64,000 nucleotides of DNA from Brumimicrobium ulvae (GTDB lineage: Bacteria > Bacteroidota > Bacteroidia > Flavobacteriales_D > Crocinitomicaceae), in contig NZ_CANNGT010000008.1 of NCBI RefSeq assembly GCF_947504225.1, positions 1-64,000 on the forward strand. The letters are read 5' to 3'. The translations under genes and the position numbers were made by a program. This document shows, one piece after another, positions 62,978 to 64,000 of the stretch. The first letter of the stretch is position 1; each line of letters opens with the position of its first letter. The notes under the pieces are model-generated. The model did not search any database and was not told where the DNA came from. It saw only the letters and a program-made list of their open reading frames with translations.

Positions 62978-64000
62978 ATGAGTGAAAGGATACTTCGCGC
63001 TCTTATGCAACTCTTTGCGATTATTGCAAGAGTTGATGATATAAATGATCTTGAAAACACTGACGTTGTCACGAGTTCACGTGGTCGAAAAATCGTAAAG
63101 TTATTTTTAGGTCAAGAACTCAGTTCTGGATTAGTTGAAGAGTATTTAGAAGAATTTGACACTTATTTAAACATTCACCAGGGGGTAAAAAGAAAAAAAG
63201 ATGGAGTTCGGAAACGTACTTCAGTAAATTCAGTAAAAATTTTAAGGATTTGTTCTGAAATAAACCAAGAACTTACCCAGAGACAAAAAATCATTGTTCT
63301 TGTTCGTATCATTGAATTTATTCAAACCAACGAAGTGATTAACGAGCAAGAGATTGAGTTCGTTAATACTGTTGGCGAGGCATTTAATATCAATCAAGAA
63401 GAATACAACGCACTTTATAGTTTTGTAGAGGCTGATCCTGATAAAGTTCTGGATTTTCACAATATACTATATGTCATCCCTACCCTATCGGATCGCTGGA
63501 CCTATGCAAAGCAAATCATTTTAGAAGGGCTTCAAGGTTTGATTGCTATTATTAAGGTTGACAGTGTGAATTTATACTTTCTGCGGTATGTAGGTAGTGA
63601 CCAAATTATCCTCAACGGTCAAGTTGTTGCGACAGAAAGACAGCATATTTTTAACCCTGGTTCATCTATACGTACTTCAAAAACGAATCCTGTTTATTAT
63701 TCTGATGTAATATCGCGGTTCCTTAGCGATGGATCACAAGAAAATCTATTGTTTAAATGCGAAAATTTAGAATATAGATTTCCCAATAAGAAAATAGGTC
63801 TACACGATGTGACTTTTGCTGAGAACAATGGCGCCTTGATTGGAATCATGGGGGGATCTGGTGCGGGTAAATCAACTTTATTAAACGTTCTGAATGGAAA
63901 CTATAAACCTTATTCAGGAAGTGTTACGATTAATGGAATAGACATTCATAAAAACCCAGAGGAAATTGAAGGAGTTATTGGGTTTATCTCTCAAGATGAC
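62978..64000 (+). CDS. TerB-like/ABC ATPase fusion, 5' part only (runs off window)
   Basis: The ATG at 62978 opens a frame of 341 codons to the last base, with no stop. Residues about 1-160 are helical and TerB-like (LMQLFAIIARVDD, LVRIIEFIQTNEVINEQEIEFV). Residues about 195-255 form a beta-rich FHA-like domain (IILNGQVVATERQHIFNPGS). An ABC ATPase follows from about 270 with Walker A GGSGAGKST at 292-300 and a Q-loop near the end (GFISQDD). The usual continuation in this group is an ABCG-like half transporter with membrane helices. The 24-base gap after the previous gene suggests an operon. Confidence 0.82.
   Translation, partial: MSERILRALMQLFAIIARVDDINDLENTDVVTSSRGRKIVKLFLGQELSSGLVEEYLEEFDTYLNIHQGVKRKKDGVRKRTSVNSVKILRICSEINQELTQRQKIIVLVRIIEFIQTNEVINEQEIEFVNTVGEAFNINQEEYNALYSFVEADPDKVLDFHNILYVIPTLSDRWTYAKQIILEGLQGLIAIIKVDSVNLYFLRYVGSDQIILNGQVVATERQHIFNPGSSIRTSKTNPVYYSDVISRFLSDGSQENLLFKCENLEYRFPNKKIGLHDVTFAENNGALIGIMGGSGAGKSTLLNVLNGNYKPYSGSVTINGIDIHKNPEEIEGVIGFISQDD

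Overview
The window looks like a chromosomal segment of a Bacteroidota bacterium, most likely a marine or freshwater Flavobacteriales member of the Crocinitomicaceae/Cryomorphaceae type; the family is an inference, the phylum is well supported. The evidence is: AT-rich DNA; promoters of the Bacteroidota form TTTG-N19-TAnnTTTG (best example 36410-36440, upstream of mnmA); weak ribosome binding sites; a type IX secretion C-terminal sorting domain; paired DUF4249/TonB-dependent receptor genes; and many short outer-membrane and lipoprotein families typical of the group. No tRNA, rRNA, CRISPR array or intact insertion sequence was seen.

1-14 kb: a small secreted protein, then an unusual 1,497-residue UvrA-like protein with four ABC ATPase domains. 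Next come a DUF4375 protein, a DUF2892-like membrane protein, and a frameshifted delta-60-repeat gene. An alpha/beta hydrolase, a coiled-coil envelope protein, a YhhN membrane protein and an overlapping TIGR02757/LolD pair follow. An M50 protease overlapping an Smr protein, a 2-Cys glutathione peroxidase and a cold-shock-domain protein complete this part. 14-24 kb: a J-domain/KTSC protein, a thioredoxin-fold protein missing one active-site Cys, topoisomerase IV (parC with a long charged tail, parE), and an overlapping nitronate monooxygenase/DUF4442/lipoprotein operon. 24-36 kb: a MoxR ATPase with a CoxE-type VWA partner, a membrane VWA protein, a saccharopine-dehydrogenase-like enzyme, a MarR regulator upstream of a TonB-dependent receptor, a LytS/LytTR two-component pair and an RRM protein.

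36-41 kb is the least conventional part. mnmA and ispH (long cyanobacterial/plant-type form) bracket a small block of mostly unrecognised genes: an XRE regulator, a 64-residue protein, a 144-residue protein with a membrane segment and a 365-residue protein. The 12-mer TTACTTATGTAA (core TTAC-N4-GTAA) occurs three times here, and a shorter form lies between mnmA and its divergent neighbour. The site at the XRE promoter makes this a good candidate operator. Six direct copies of ATTAAGT lie immediately upstream of the 365-residue gene. Together they suggest a small self-regulated module; its function is unknown.

42-64 kb: the SRP 4.5S RNA gene with promoter and terminator, a chromate transporter, a possible short RNA, pyrG, yidC and a YciO/YrdC protein. 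A TPR/phosphosulfolactate-synthase-like/WD40 operon, an FKBP lipoprotein, a beta-barrel protein and a PhnP-like metallo-beta-lactamase fold protein come next. A T9SS cargo protein, the DUF4249/TonB receptor pair, a divergent orphan HisIE and hemB follow. The window ends with two small envelope proteins and the 5' part of a TerB-like/ABC ATPase gene that runs off the end. Most genes are housekeeping or envelope functions in short operons, frequently overlapping by a few bases and closed by clear hairpin terminators.
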